7,055 nucleotides of DNA, taken from contig CAKUND010000101.1 in the NCBI GenBank assembly GCA_934668295.1, positions 1-7,055 of the forward strand, given 5' to 3'. This stretch comes from an uncultured Oscillospiraceae bacterium (GTDB lineage Bacteria; Bacillota; Clostridia; Oscillospirales; Oscillospiraceae). The translations under genes and the position numbers were made by a program. Each line of letters opens with the position of its first letter. Within the stretch, counting starts at the first letter, position 1. A model generated the notes under the pieces. The model was not told the DNA's origin. It made no database searches and was given only the letters and a program-made list of their open reading frames with translations. Positions 1 to 5,493 of the stretch are shown here, one piece after another.

Positions 1-88
1 ATCACTGGGGTGAGGGCGTTTTTTATTGTTGACGATGGATTTATCAAGGGCAAAAACCCTTTTGAACATTTGCGGGTGCAGCACAGCA

Positions 89-114
89 TTTTCTTTTGCC
101 TCTCCAAAAGAAAA
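89..114. repeat. Hairpin 1 of the left-edge cluster
   Basis: A perfect 10-bp inverted repeat, TTTTCTTTTG (89-98) and CAAAAGAAAA (105-114), with a 6-base loop. It resembles in composition the TTCTTTT/AAAAGAA stem that ends the composite repeats further right, but the flanks differ. There is no T tract after it, so it is not a standard terminator. Confidence 0.6.
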
Positions 115-121
115 CGAGCCT

Positions 122-143
122 GGGGGGATTTCGATTTCCCCCC
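122..143. repeat. Hairpin 2 of the left-edge cluster
   Basis: A 7-bp GC-rich inverted repeat, GGGGGGA (122-128) and TCCCCCC (137-143), with an 8-base loop, lying 7 bases after hairpin 1. No T tract follows. The role is unknown. Confidence 0.5.
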
Positions 144-160
144 GGACCTCCTTGAACCGA

Positions 161-187
161 CCGGAAAAACCCCTTCGGTTTTTCTGG
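161..187. repeat. Hairpin 3 of the left-edge cluster (terminator-like)
   Basis: An 11-bp stem with one G-T pair, 161-171 against 177-187, and the loop CCTTC. The AAAAACC/GGTTTTT core looks like a weak bidirectional terminator, with A and T tracts forming part of the stem. Only two GC pairs close the loop, so termination is a guess. Confidence 0.45.
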
Positions 188-245
188 ACTTTTCCCGCGA
201 AATTTGAAACAGCTCAGAATTTTTGATGCAGTGCCTATAAGCGTT

Positions 246-329
246 GTAGGGGTCGATGCCGGTCACAGCCGTTCGCGACGAAGGAGCGTTGCGGATGAGG
301 GTCTGCCGCTTGCCGGTACACATCGACCC
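246..329 (+). repeat. REP-like unit A1, GTAG-tagged, interrupted loop
   Basis: GTAG (246-249) is followed by the stem GGGTCGATG (250-258), which pairs perfectly with CATCGACCC (321-329). In the equivalent units B1 and C1 the loop is only 4 bases, but here it is 62. The 7-base direct repeat TGCCGGT (257-263 and 311-317) flanks the extra DNA, which suggests an insertion of about 47 bp with a duplicated target. Confidence 0.6.
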
Positions 330-382
330 GTCAGGATGCACCGGTTTTACTGAAATCTTCGGCGAATCCGAAACTTCCCACC

Positions 383-408
383 GGGCCGACAGAGTCGTCG
401 GCCCCTAC
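383..408 (-). repeat. REP-like unit A2, inverted GTAG-tagged hairpin
   Basis: On the minus strand it reads GTAG then GGGCCGAC, the loop GACTCT and GTCGGCCC, giving an 8-bp perfect stem after the tag. It faces unit A3 (436-461). The two units together form a larger inverted repeat (382-408 against 436-462) with two mismatches, like a BIME pair. Confidence 0.75.
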
Positions 409-432
409 GGCGAAGCTTCGATGCACACGTAT

Positions 433-532
433 CCCGTAGGGGCGGACGACTCTGTCCGCCCGCGGGACGCACCGCTTTTTACGGGAATCTGCGGCGAATC
501 CGTACTGCCTCACAAATTTTAAACGCAAGGCT
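433..532 (+). repeat. 100-bp perfect direct repeat, left copy
   Basis: This stretch is identical base for base to 4599-4698, by eye. It covers REP-like unit A3 and the spacer module after it and ends at AAGGCT. Sequence to either side diverges. The two copies lie 4166 bp apart and bracket parA, parB, the membrane protein gene and serS. Confidence 0.85.
436..461 (+). repeat. REP-like unit A3, GTAG-tagged hairpin
   Basis: GTAG followed by GGGCGGAC, the loop GACTCT and GTCCGCCC, a perfect 8-bp stem. Compared with A2, one base pair of the stem is flipped from C-G to G-C, so pairing is kept while the bases change. It is identical to unit B3 (4602-4627). Confidence 0.75.
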
Positions 533-706
533 GATTTACAGCTGCCATTCAAAGGCAGCTACTTGTAAATCTGATGTCCCGTAACAGGCGGCGCGTACCA
601 AAGCGCTCGTAGGGTGAGTGTGTGTGCTCGCAACAGCTAAAAATCAGATTCCTGCCTGAATAGCATCCGCAGTATGCACCAACCGCGTCCATGCGCCCCT
701 TTTCTC

Positions 707-740
707 CCCCTTCTTTTCCGGCAAGGCGGAAAAGAAGGGG
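707..740. repeat. Conserved covarying hairpin, copy A
   Basis: A perfect 14-bp inverted repeat, CCCCTTCTTTTCCG (707-720) and CGGAAAAGAAGGGG (727-740), with loop GCAAGG. The same position in copy B has a different but equally perfect stem; copy C matches A. No T tract follows on either strand, so it is not an intrinsic terminator. Its 3' end is 66 bases before parS. Confidence 0.85.
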
Positions 741-806
741 CTGCCGGAGACACGTCGAATCACTTCGTTGGATTCGCCGGGAATCTATTTTACTCAACCA
801 ATCTCA

Positions 807-824
807 ATGTTTCACGTGAAACAT
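807..824. promoter_or_regulatory. parS: parS, ParB loading site
   Basis: Contains TGTTTCACGTGAAACA (808-823), an exact match to the canonical Bacillota/Bacillus subtilis parS. With the flanking A and T it is an 18-bp perfect palindrome. It is the only parS I find in the window. It lies 28 bases in front of the -35 box of the parA promoter, so ParB loading and spreading here could affect transcription of its own operon; that regulatory role is an inference. Its presence supports this being a chromosomal, origin-proximal locus. Confidence 0.97.
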
Positions 825-852
825 CAAAAGCAACAAATTCACTTCGCTTATA

Positions 853-881
853 TTGCATTTTTGGAAGCGGGCCATTATAAT
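853..881 (+). promoter_or_regulatory. Sigma-A-type promoter of the parA operon
   Basis: A perfect -10 box TATAAT (876-881) is preceded by a 17-bp spacer and TTGCAT (853-858), a weak match to TTGACA. Transcription would start near 888, giving a leader of about 30 bases before the parA ATG at 919. This position also argues against the earlier in-frame starts at 853 and 892 for parA. Confidence 0.7.
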
Positions 882-918
882 AGAATGCAAAATGGGGCCG
901 AAGGGGTGTGAAACGGGT

Positions 919-1677
919 ATGGCGAAGATCTTAGCGTTTGTCAATCAGAAGGGCGGCGTGGGAAAAACGACGTCCGCGGTCAATCTGGCCGCTGCGCTGC
1001 AAAAGACAGGAAAACGCGTGCTTCTCTGCGATTTTGACCCGCAGGCCAACGCGACCTCCGGCCTGGGCGTGGAAAAAAGCGCGGCCGCACACTCGACCTA
1101 TGATATCGTGATTGAGGACTTCCCTGCCGCCGACGCCGTGATCCACACAAGCTATTGCGATGTTCTGGCCTCCAACGTTGCGCTTTCCGGCGCCGGCGTG
1201 GAGCTGGTGGGCGTTGAAAAACGGGAATACGCGCTGAAGCATGCGCTTGAACCTCTGCGGGAACAATATGATTATATTTTTATTGACTGCCCGCCGTCCC
1301 TGGAGCTGCTGACACTCAACGCGCTCTGTGCTGCCGATCAGGTGCTCATCCCCGTGCAGTGTGAATATTACGCGCTGGAGGGGCTTTCCGATCTGATGGT
1401 CACGCTCCGCGCGGTCAAAAAGCGGCTGAACCCCACGATCTCCATTTTCGGCGTTTTGCTTACCATGTACGACGGCCGGACAAATTTCTCCGCGCAGGTT
1501 GCCGAGGAGGTTCGCCGTCATTTCCCCGGCAAGGTCTTTGCCGCGGCCATCCCGCGCAACGTGCGATTGTCCGAGGCGCCCAGCCATGGCATGCCCGTGT
1601 GCGCCTATGATAAACTCAGCCGCGGCGCGGCAGCCTATGACGCGGTCGCGCAGGAGATCCTTGCAAAAGAACAGTGA
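919..1677 (+). CDS. parA: ParA/Soj chromosome-partitioning ATPase
   Basis: A 252-residue P-loop ATPase of the ParA/MinD family, the usual length for chromosomal Soj. It dimerises on ATP, binds DNA non-specifically and interacts with ParB-parS complexes to segregate origins; in Bacillus it also influences DnaA. Visible motifs: deviant Walker A KGGVGKTT at residues 11-18 with signature Lys11, Walker A' DFDPQ at 38-42 including catalytic Asp40, Walker B YIFIDCPPS at 119-127 with Asp123, and the typical IPRNVRLSEAPSHG segment at 211-224. I chose the ATG at 919 because translation then begins MAKILAFVNQKGG as in the family, and AAGGGGTG at 901-908 is a plausible ribosome site. The frame is open upstream to 853, but that start lies inside the promoter. 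It is first gene of the operon; parB starts 14 bases after the stop. Confidence 0.97.
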   Translation: MAKILAFVNQKGGVGKTTSAVNLAAALQKTGKRVLLCDFDPQANATSGLGVEKSAAAHSTYDIVIEDFPAADAVIHTSYCDVLASNVALSGAGVELVGVEKREYALKHALEPLREQYDYIFIDCPPSLELLTLNALCAADQVLIPVQCEYYALEGLSDLMVTLRAVKKRLNPTISIFGVLLTMYDGRTNFSAQVAEEVRRHFPGKVFAAAIPRNVRLSEAPSHGMPVCAYDKLSRGAAAYDAVAQEILAKEQ

Positions 1678-1691
1678 GAGGAGCAACGCAT

Positions 1692-2567
1692 ATGGCAATG
1701 CGAAAAGGTCTTGGCAAGGGTCTCGGCGCCCTGATTGAAGACTTTAACGAGCAGCCGAACGCGCCCGGCGAAGGTGCTGTGACGCTGCCGCTGCAAAAAA
1801 TCGAACCGAACCCCCTTCAGCCGCGTAAAACTTTCAACCCCGAGGAGTTGGATTCGCTGGCGGATTCCATCCGCATGCACGGCATTATCCAGCCGCTGAC
1901 GGTGCGCAAGCTGCCGTCCGGATTCTATCAGATCATCGCGGGTGAGCGCCGCTGGCGCGCAGCGCGGCTGGCCGGGCTATCCGACGTGCCGGTCGTGATC
2001 ATAGAGGCCGACGACAAAAAGGCAATGGAGCTGGCGCTGATCGAAAATCTGCAGCGCTCGGACCTCAACCCGATCGAAGAAGCGCTCGGCTATCAGGAGC
2101 TGATAGGCACCTATGAAATGACACAGGAGCAGGCCGCCGCCCGCGTGGGCAAATCCCGCCCGGCGGTTGCAAACGCACTGCGGCTGCTGAGCCTCAGCCC
2201 GGCAGTTTTAGAGCTGGTCAAGGACGGCTCTTTGTCTGCCGGTCATGCGCGGGCACTGCTGCCCGTCAAGGACGAAGCACAGCAGCTGTCCATCGCACAG
2301 AAGGTCATGGCGCTGGGTCTGTCCGTCCGACAGACGGAGGCGCTTTGCAAAAAGCTTACGAAGCAGGCGCAGCCCGTGAAAGAGCAGCCGCCGCAGATCG
2401 ACTATCTGGCCGAATGTGAAAAGGAGCTGACCGCCGGTCTCGGCCGCAAGGTGCGCATCGTCTCCGGCAAACGCAAGGGCCGCATCGAATTGGAATACTA
2501 CGGGCAGGACGATCTGCAGCAGCTGTACGACGCGCTGCAGACCATCCGCAAAAAGGAGCATCACTGA
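1692..2567 (+). CDS. parB: ParB/Spo0J CTP-dependent parS-binding protein
   Basis: A 291-residue chromosomal ParB. It loads on parS, binds and hydrolyses CTP to form sliding clamps, and stimulates ParA. Order of parts: N-terminal ParA-contact motif [10 protein letters not shown] (6-15); CTPase domain with NPLQPR (40-45), GERRWRA (84-90) and [10 protein letters not shown] (118-127); helix-turn-helix around 143-165 for parS recognition; a linker rich in K, Q and P (about 220-236); and a C-terminal dimerisation domain (about 237-291). All expected motifs are intact. A GTG at 1674 is in frame and overlaps the parA end, but the ATG at 1692 has AGGAG at 1679-1683 with 8-base spacing and gives the family N-terminus. 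Its target parS lies in this window at 807-824. Its stop overlaps the next start by one base (TGATG). Confidence 0.97.
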   Translation: MAMRKGLGKGLGALIEDFNEQPNAPGEGAVTLPLQKIEPNPLQPRKTFNPEELDSLADSIRMHGIIQPLTVRKLPSGFYQIIAGERRWRAARLAGLSDVPVVIIEADDKKAMELALIENLQRSDLNPIEEALGYQELIGTYEMTQEQAAARVGKSRPAVANALRLLSLSPAVLELVKDGSLSAGHARALLPVKDEAQQLSIAQKVMALGLSVRQTEALCKKLTKQAQPVKEQPPQIDYLAECEKELTAGLGRKVRIVSGKRKGRIELEYYGQDDLQQLYDALQTIRKKEHH

Positions 2568-3124
2568 TGGACGAAAAGAAAACCCCGCAGCCGGAGCAGG
2601 CTGCCCCGGAAACCGGCAAGCCGCTGAGCGAGAAGCGTAAATCCGCGCTGCTTCGGTATATGGCCGTTTTATTCTGCGCCGCGTTCATTCTGGTTCTGGT
2701 CTCGCTGATTTTGCAGATGCACTCGTCTGAGGCGAAGATCTCCGAGCTGAACGCCGCCAGCACGAGCGCTCTCTCCAATGCCGAAGCGCTGCAGAACGAA
2801 AACCGCGCTCTGCAGGATGACAAGATCGCGCTGGAAAAGGAAAACGGGGAGCTGCAGGCAAAGCTGGACGAGCTGACGCAGAAGCTGGACGAAGCTTCGC
2901 AGGCCGAGGAAACCACGCAGGCAGCCGAAAATGAAATGATCAAATCCCTGCGCACCGAGCTCGACCGGACAAAGGAAGCATACGAAGCGCTGCTGGAGGC
3001 GAAAAGCTGCGACACGCGCGAGGGAAACGTCACGTTCTCCCGCGCCATGCAGACGCTTGAACGGCTGAAGGATTATCTGGGCCAGACCGCGCTGGAGGAA
3101 TACAAGGCGCTTGGCGGAGAATGA
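2567..3124 (+). CDS. Unrecognised single-pass membrane protein with long coiled coil
   Basis: A 185-residue protein I do not recognise. Residues 1-30 are charged and proline-containing with a basic stretch (EKRKSALLR) just before one hydrophobic helix at about 32-51. Residues 53-146 are strongly heptad-like, rich in E, K, A, L and Q, and predict a coiled coil. The final 35 residues (about 150-185) look like a small helical tail. The basic-inside pattern suggests N-in, coiled coil outside. AGGAG at 2554-2558 inside parB gives 8-base spacing and the start overlaps the parB stop, so translation is probably coupled. The position between parB and serS is occupied in some clostridia by a DUF4446 membrane protein, but I do not see that family's C-terminal pattern. 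A role at the membrane linked to segregation or envelope is only a guess from context. Confidence 0.88.
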   Translation: MDEKKTPQPEQAAPETGKPLSEKRKSALLRYMAVLFCAAFILVLVSLILQMHSSEAKISELNAASTSALSNAEALQNENRALQDDKIALEKENGELQAKLDELTQKLDEASQAEETTQAAENEMIKSLRTELDRTKEAYEALLEAKSCDTREGNVTFSRAMQTLERLKDYLGQTALEEYKALGGE

Positions 3125-3142
3125 CAGGAGGAAGAAAAAGTC

Positions 3143-4465
3143 ATGATCGATATTAAGTTTTTGCGGGAAAATCCGGACGCAGTCCGCGAAAATATCCGGA
3201 AAAAGTTTCAGGATGCAAAGCTGCCGCTCGTAGACGAGGCCATCCGCCTCGACGCGGAAAAGCGCGCGGCGCAGCAGGAATGCGAACAGCTGAAGGCCGC
3301 CCGCAACAAGCTCTCGAAGGCCAACGGGCCGCTCTACGGCCAGCTGAAAAAGGCCGACGAAGCACAGAAGGCGGAGCTGCAGAAGCAGATTGAGGAAAAC
3401 AACGCCAAGGTCAAGGCTGACGACGAGCGCCGCGCTGAGCTGGAAAAGAAGCAGGCTGAAGCGGAAGACAAGCTGCGCGAGATCATGTACGTGATCCCGA
3501 ACATCATCGATCCCTCCGTCCCCATCGGCCCGGACGACAGCCATAACGTCGAGGTACAGCGCTTCGGCGAGCCCGTCGTGCCCGATTTTGAGATTCCGCA
3601 TCACGTCGACATCATGCAGTCCTTTGACGGCATCGACAAGGATTCCGCGGGCCGCGTGGCCGGCATGGGCTTTTATTATCTGCTGGGTGATATCGCGCGG
3701 CTGCATGAGGCTGTTCTGGCTTACGCGCGCGATTTCATGATCGACCAGAAGGGCTTTACGTATGTCATCCCGCCGTTCATGATGCACGGCAACGTCGTCA
3801 AGGGCGTCATGTCCTTCCCGGAGATGGAAGCGATGATGTACAAAATCGAGGGCGAGGACCTCTATCTCATCGGCACGAGCGAGCACACCATGATTGGCCG
3901 CTTCATCGACCAGATCATCCCGGAGGCAAAACTTCCCCTGACCCTCACGAGCTATTCCCCCTGCTTCCGCAAGGAGGTCGGCAGCCACGGTCTGGAGGAG
4001 CGCGGCGTGTACCGCATCCACCAGTTTGAAAAGCAGGAAATGATCGTCGTCTGCCGCCCGGAGGAATCCATGGACTGGTACAACAAGCTCTGGAGCTATT
4101 CGGTCGAGCTGTTCCGCAATATGGAGATCCCCGTCCGGCAGCTGGAATGCTGCTCCGGCGATCTGGCCGATCTGAAGGTCAAATCCTGCGATATCGAGGC
4201 ATGGAGCCCGCGGCAGCAGAAATATTTCGAGGTCTGCTCCTGCTCGAACCTCGGCGACGCGCAGGCCCGCCGTCTCGGCATCCGCGTCAAGGGCGCGGAC
4301 GGCAAGATGTACCTGGCCCACACGCTCAACAACACCTGCGTCGCTCCCCCGCGCATGCTCATTGCCTTCCTTGAGAACCACCTCCAGAAGGACGGCACCG
4401 TCACCATCCCGAAATGCTTACAGCCGTATATGGGCGGCAAGGAAGTGCTGGTTCCGAAGCACTGA
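3143..4465 (+). CDS. serS: Seryl-tRNA synthetase
   Basis: A 440-residue cytoplasmic class II synthetase that charges tRNA-Ser (and tRNA-Sec where present) with serine. The N-terminal arm (MIDIKFLRENPDAVRENI, then a charged antiparallel coiled coil at about 28-110) grips the tRNA long variable arm. The catalytic part shows motif 1 ending near FTYVIPPFM (206-214), the serine-site TSEHT (245-249), motif 2 with FRKEVGSHGLEERGVYRIHQ (275-294), the active-site FEKQE (295-299) and motif 3 around NNTCVAPPRMLIAFLEN (396-412) with the class II Arg404. AGGAGG at 3126-3131 sets the ATG at 3143, 18 bases after the previous stop. Motif 3 is the NNT-PPR version rather than the NGSG-VGR version of Escherichia coli, and Cys336, 337, 349, 365 and 367 cluster nearby. 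No T-box leader or intrinsic terminator is seen; repeat copy B begins 12 bases after the stop. Confidence 0.97.
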   Translation: MIDIKFLRENPDAVRENIRKKFQDAKLPLVDEAIRLDAEKRAAQQECEQLKAARNKLSKANGPLYGQLKKADEAQKAELQKQIEENNAKVKADDERRAELEKKQAEAEDKLREIMYVIPNIIDPSVPIGPDDSHNVEVQRFGEPVVPDFEIPHHVDIMQSFDGIDKDSAGRVAGMGFYYLLGDIARLHEAVLAYARDFMIDQKGFTYVIPPFMMHGNVVKGVMSFPEMEAMMYKIEGEDLYLIGTSEHTMIGRFIDQIIPEAKLPLTLTSYSPCFRKEVGSHGLEERGVYRIHQFEKQEMIVVCRPEESMDWYNKLWSYSVELFRNMEIPVRQLECCSGDLADLKVKSCDIEAWSPRQQKYFEVCSCSNLGDAQARRLGIRVKGADGKMYLAHTLNNTCVAPPRMLIAFLENHLQKDGTVTIPKCLQPYMGGKEVLVPKH

Positions 4466-4476
4466 TCTCGCCAGTT

Positions 4477-4501
4477 GTAGGGGTCGATGCCCACATCGAC
4501 C
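4477..4501 (+). repeat. REP-like unit B1, GTAG-tagged hairpin
   Basis: GTAG (4477-4480), then GGTCGATG (4482-4489) pairing with CATCGACC (4494-4501) around a 4-base loop. It starts 12 bases after the serS stop codon. It is the intact form of unit A1. Confidence 0.7.
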
Positions 4502-4555
4502 GGCAGAACACACCATTTTTTATGAAAATCTGCGGCGAATTCGCAACTTCCCACT

Positions 4556-4581
4556 GGGCCGACAGAGTCGTCGGCCCCTAC
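4556..4581 (-). repeat. REP-like unit B2, inverted GTAG-tagged hairpin
   Basis: On the minus strand GTAG is followed by GGGCCGAC, loop GACTCT, GTCGGCCC. Identical to unit A2 and facing unit B3 with 20 bases between, so B2 and B3 form a BIME-like opposed pair. Confidence 0.75.
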
Positions 4582-4598
4582 AACGATACTCGCTCTTC

Positions 4599-4698
4599 CC
4601 CGTAGGGGCGGACGACTCTGTCCGCCCGCGGGACGCACCGCTTTTTACGGGAATCTGCGGCGAATCCGTACTGCCTCACAAATTTTAAACGCAAGGCT
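4599..4698 (+). repeat. 100-bp perfect direct repeat, right copy
   Basis: Identical to 433-532. Homology continues on both sides at clearly lower identity, so this central stretch was either copied recently or homogenised by gene conversion. Confidence 0.85.
4602..4627 (+). repeat. REP-like unit B3, GTAG-tagged hairpin
   Basis: GTAG followed by GGGCGGAC, loop GACTCT, GTCCGCCC. Identical to unit A3 and contained in the 100-bp perfect direct repeat. Confidence 0.75.
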
Positions 4699-4871
4699 AA
4701 TTTACCGCAGCAATTCAAACGCAACGACCTACAAATTTGGTGTACTGTAACAGGCGACGCGTACCATAGCTCCCGTAAGGTGAGTATGTGTGTTCGTAAC
4801 GACTGAAAATTTTGTTCTTACCTAAATTGCACCCGCAGGATGCACCAACCGCGTCCAAGCACTCTTTTCTC

Positions 4872-4905
4872 CCCTATCTTTTCTCTTGCGAGAGAAAAGA
4901 TAGGG
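4872..4905. repeat. Conserved covarying hairpin, copy B
   Basis: A perfect 15-bp stem, CCCTATCTTTTCTCT (4872-4886) and AGAGAAAAGATAGGG (4891-4905), with loop TGCG. Aligned without gaps to copy A, four stem pairs are changed on both sides and one mismatch has become a pair. The mscL start is 48 bases downstream. Confidence 0.85.
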
Positions 4906-4953
4906 CCGCCGGTGGCATGACCAACCAAATCAAGAAAAAGAGAGGCATTCCAG

Positions 4954-5385
4954 ATGAAGAAATTTCTGAATGAATTCAAAACCTTTATCTCGCGCGGCAA
5001 CGTCATGGATATGGCCATCGGCGTTGTGATTGCAACGGCATTCGGCAAGATCAGCGCCAGTCTTGTTGCGGATATCATTATGCCGCTCATCGGCTGTCTG
5101 ATTGGCGGCGTAGATCTGGCGACGCTCAATATCACGCTCAAGCCCGCTGTCATGGACGGCGAAACAGTCATTTCCGAGGCCGTTGTGCTGGGCCTTGGGA
5201 CATTTCTGACCACGATCATTGATTTCCTGCTGATTGCATTCGTCGTGTTCCTGGTCGTCAAGGCCATGAATATGGCAAAGGCGAAGCTGGAAAAGCCCGC
5301 TGAACCCGAGCCTGAGAAGGAACCGGAGCCCACGAAGGAGGAGCAGCTCCTGACCGAGATCCGCGATCTGCTGAAAAACAAATAA
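4954..5385 (+). CDS. mscL: Large-conductance mechanosensitive channel MscL
   Basis: A 143-residue homopentameric inner-membrane channel that opens under membrane tension to release solutes on osmotic downshock. The N-terminal amphipathic helix (MKKFLNEFKTFISRGN) leads into TM1 at about 16-45 with the family signature RGNVMDMAIGVVIATAFGKI, then a periplasmic loop (about 52-75), TM2 at about 76-105, a linker rich in P and E (113-128) and a C-terminal helix (EEQLLTEIRDLLKN, 129-142) expected to form the cytoplasmic bundle. Met20 aligns with Escherichia coli Leu19 at the pore constriction, and Val24 with Val23. AGAGG at 4941-4945 sets the ATG with 8-base spacing. It is a single-gene unit between repeat copy B and the terminator at 5396-5421. 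Length and motifs are normal. Confidence 0.96.
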   Translation: MKKFLNEFKTFISRGNVMDMAIGVVIATAFGKISASLVADIIMPLIGCLIGGVDLATLNITLKPAVMDGETVISEAVVLGLGTFLTTIIDFLLIAFVVFLVVKAMNMAKAKLEKPAEPEPEKEPEPTKEEQLLTEIRDLLKNK

Positions 5386-5395
5386 TATTCCAAAC

Positions 5396-5421
5396 GGACG
5401 CGCTGCGCGCGTCCATTTTTT
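5396..5421 (+). terminator. Intrinsic terminator after mscL
   Basis: An 8-bp perfect GC stem, GGACGCGC (5396-5403) and GCGCGTCC (5407-5414), with loop TGC, followed by A and six T (5416-5421). It begins 11 bases after the mscL stop and separates mscL from the acetyltransferase gene. Confidence 0.9.
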
Positions 5422-5426
5422 GTATA

Positions 5427-5454
5427 GTTTCAGGACTTTTCATTTGCCTATAAA
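5427..5454 (+). promoter_or_regulatory. Possible promoter of the acetyltransferase gene
   Basis: TATAAA (5449-5454) could be a -10 box about 40 bases before the ATG, with the poor -35 candidate GTTTCA (5427-5432) 16 bases upstream. A promoter is expected here because a terminator precedes the gene, but the match is weak. Confidence 0.35.
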
Positions 5455-5493
5455 TCTGATAGACTATTGCTATCAACAGCAGGAGGGTTTCCT

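Larger units (their letters stand above)
1..245. other. Left-edge intergenic region without a gene
   Basis: I see no credible coding region here. The short open frames have no ribosome binding site and no protein-like composition. A tiny hairpin at 2-13 (TCAC/GTGA) is followed by GGGCG and six T at 19-24; this could be the tail of a terminator for a gene left of the window, but the stem is too short to be sure. Three further hairpins follow and are listed separately. The genes that usually precede parA in Bacillota (rsmG, mnmG, noc) are not present. Confidence 0.6.
246..747. repeat. Composite intergenic repeat, copy A
   Basis: First of three related elements. Order: a forward GTAG-tagged hairpin (246-329, interrupted), spacer module (338-380), an inverted GTAG hairpin (383-408), a forward GTAG hairpin (436-461), a second spacer module (469-510), then a conserved block (581-747) ending in a perfect hairpin (707-740). 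Copies B (4477-4912) and C (6406-6933) have the same general order. The start is set by the first GTAG tag and the end by the CNGCCGG shared by all copies. Apparent open frames here on either strand share translations with the other copies but are broken in at least one of them, so the element is not coding. Confidence 0.85.
4477..4912. repeat. Composite intergenic repeat, copy B
   Basis: Second copy, filling most of the gap between serS and mscL. Order: forward GTAG hairpin (4477-4501), spacer (4504-4552), inverted GTAG hairpin (4556-4581), forward GTAG hairpin (4602-4627), second spacer, conserved block (4747-4912) ending in a perfect hairpin (4872-4905). The serS mRNA would run straight into the first hairpin. 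No convincing promoter for mscL is visible between here and 4953. Open frames across it are not coding: they match those of the other copies only in part and are interrupted, for example by a stop soon after the hairpin on the minus strand. Confidence 0.85.

Noticed and set aside
256..522. Plus-strand open frames at 256-522 and 4362-4688 ending in the same residues
   Set aside because: They are translations of the 100-bp direct repeat and GTAG hairpins; the upstream parts differ and neither has a ribosome site.
707..740. The 14-bp hairpin as an intrinsic terminator
   Set aside because: No T tract follows the stem on either strand in any of the three copies.
246..747. Possible CRISPR array because of recurring short repeats
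   Set aside because: The repeats are palindromic, in both orientations, irregularly spaced and separated by related spacers, unlike regular direct repeats with unique spacers.
549..797. Minus-strand open frames at 549-797 and 6736-7038 with similar translations (SPY.R..TRRL..)
   Set aside because: The similarity comes from the repeated DNA block. The same frame in copy B is stopped shortly after the hairpin, and the paired changes fit a structural element, not a protein.
1..850. Replication origin near parA
   Set aside because: I found no DnaA boxes (TTATCCACA type) and no AT-rich unwinding region in the window, although parS suggests the origin is not far away.
1674..1691. GTG at 1674 as the parB start
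   Set aside because: It overlaps the end of parA without a ribosome site at proper distance, while the ATG at 1692 has AGGAG 8 bases before it and gives the normal ParB N-terminus.
931..1698. A 255-codon minus-strand open frame opposite parA
   Set aside because: parA has all ParA motifs in the other direction, and the antisense translation shows no recognisable domain.
2669..4381. A 570-codon open frame on the minus strand
   Set aside because: It lies opposite the membrane protein gene and serS, its translation is rich in H, D, V and L with no family motif, and it has no ribosome site. It is an antisense by-product of the codon bias of two clear genes.
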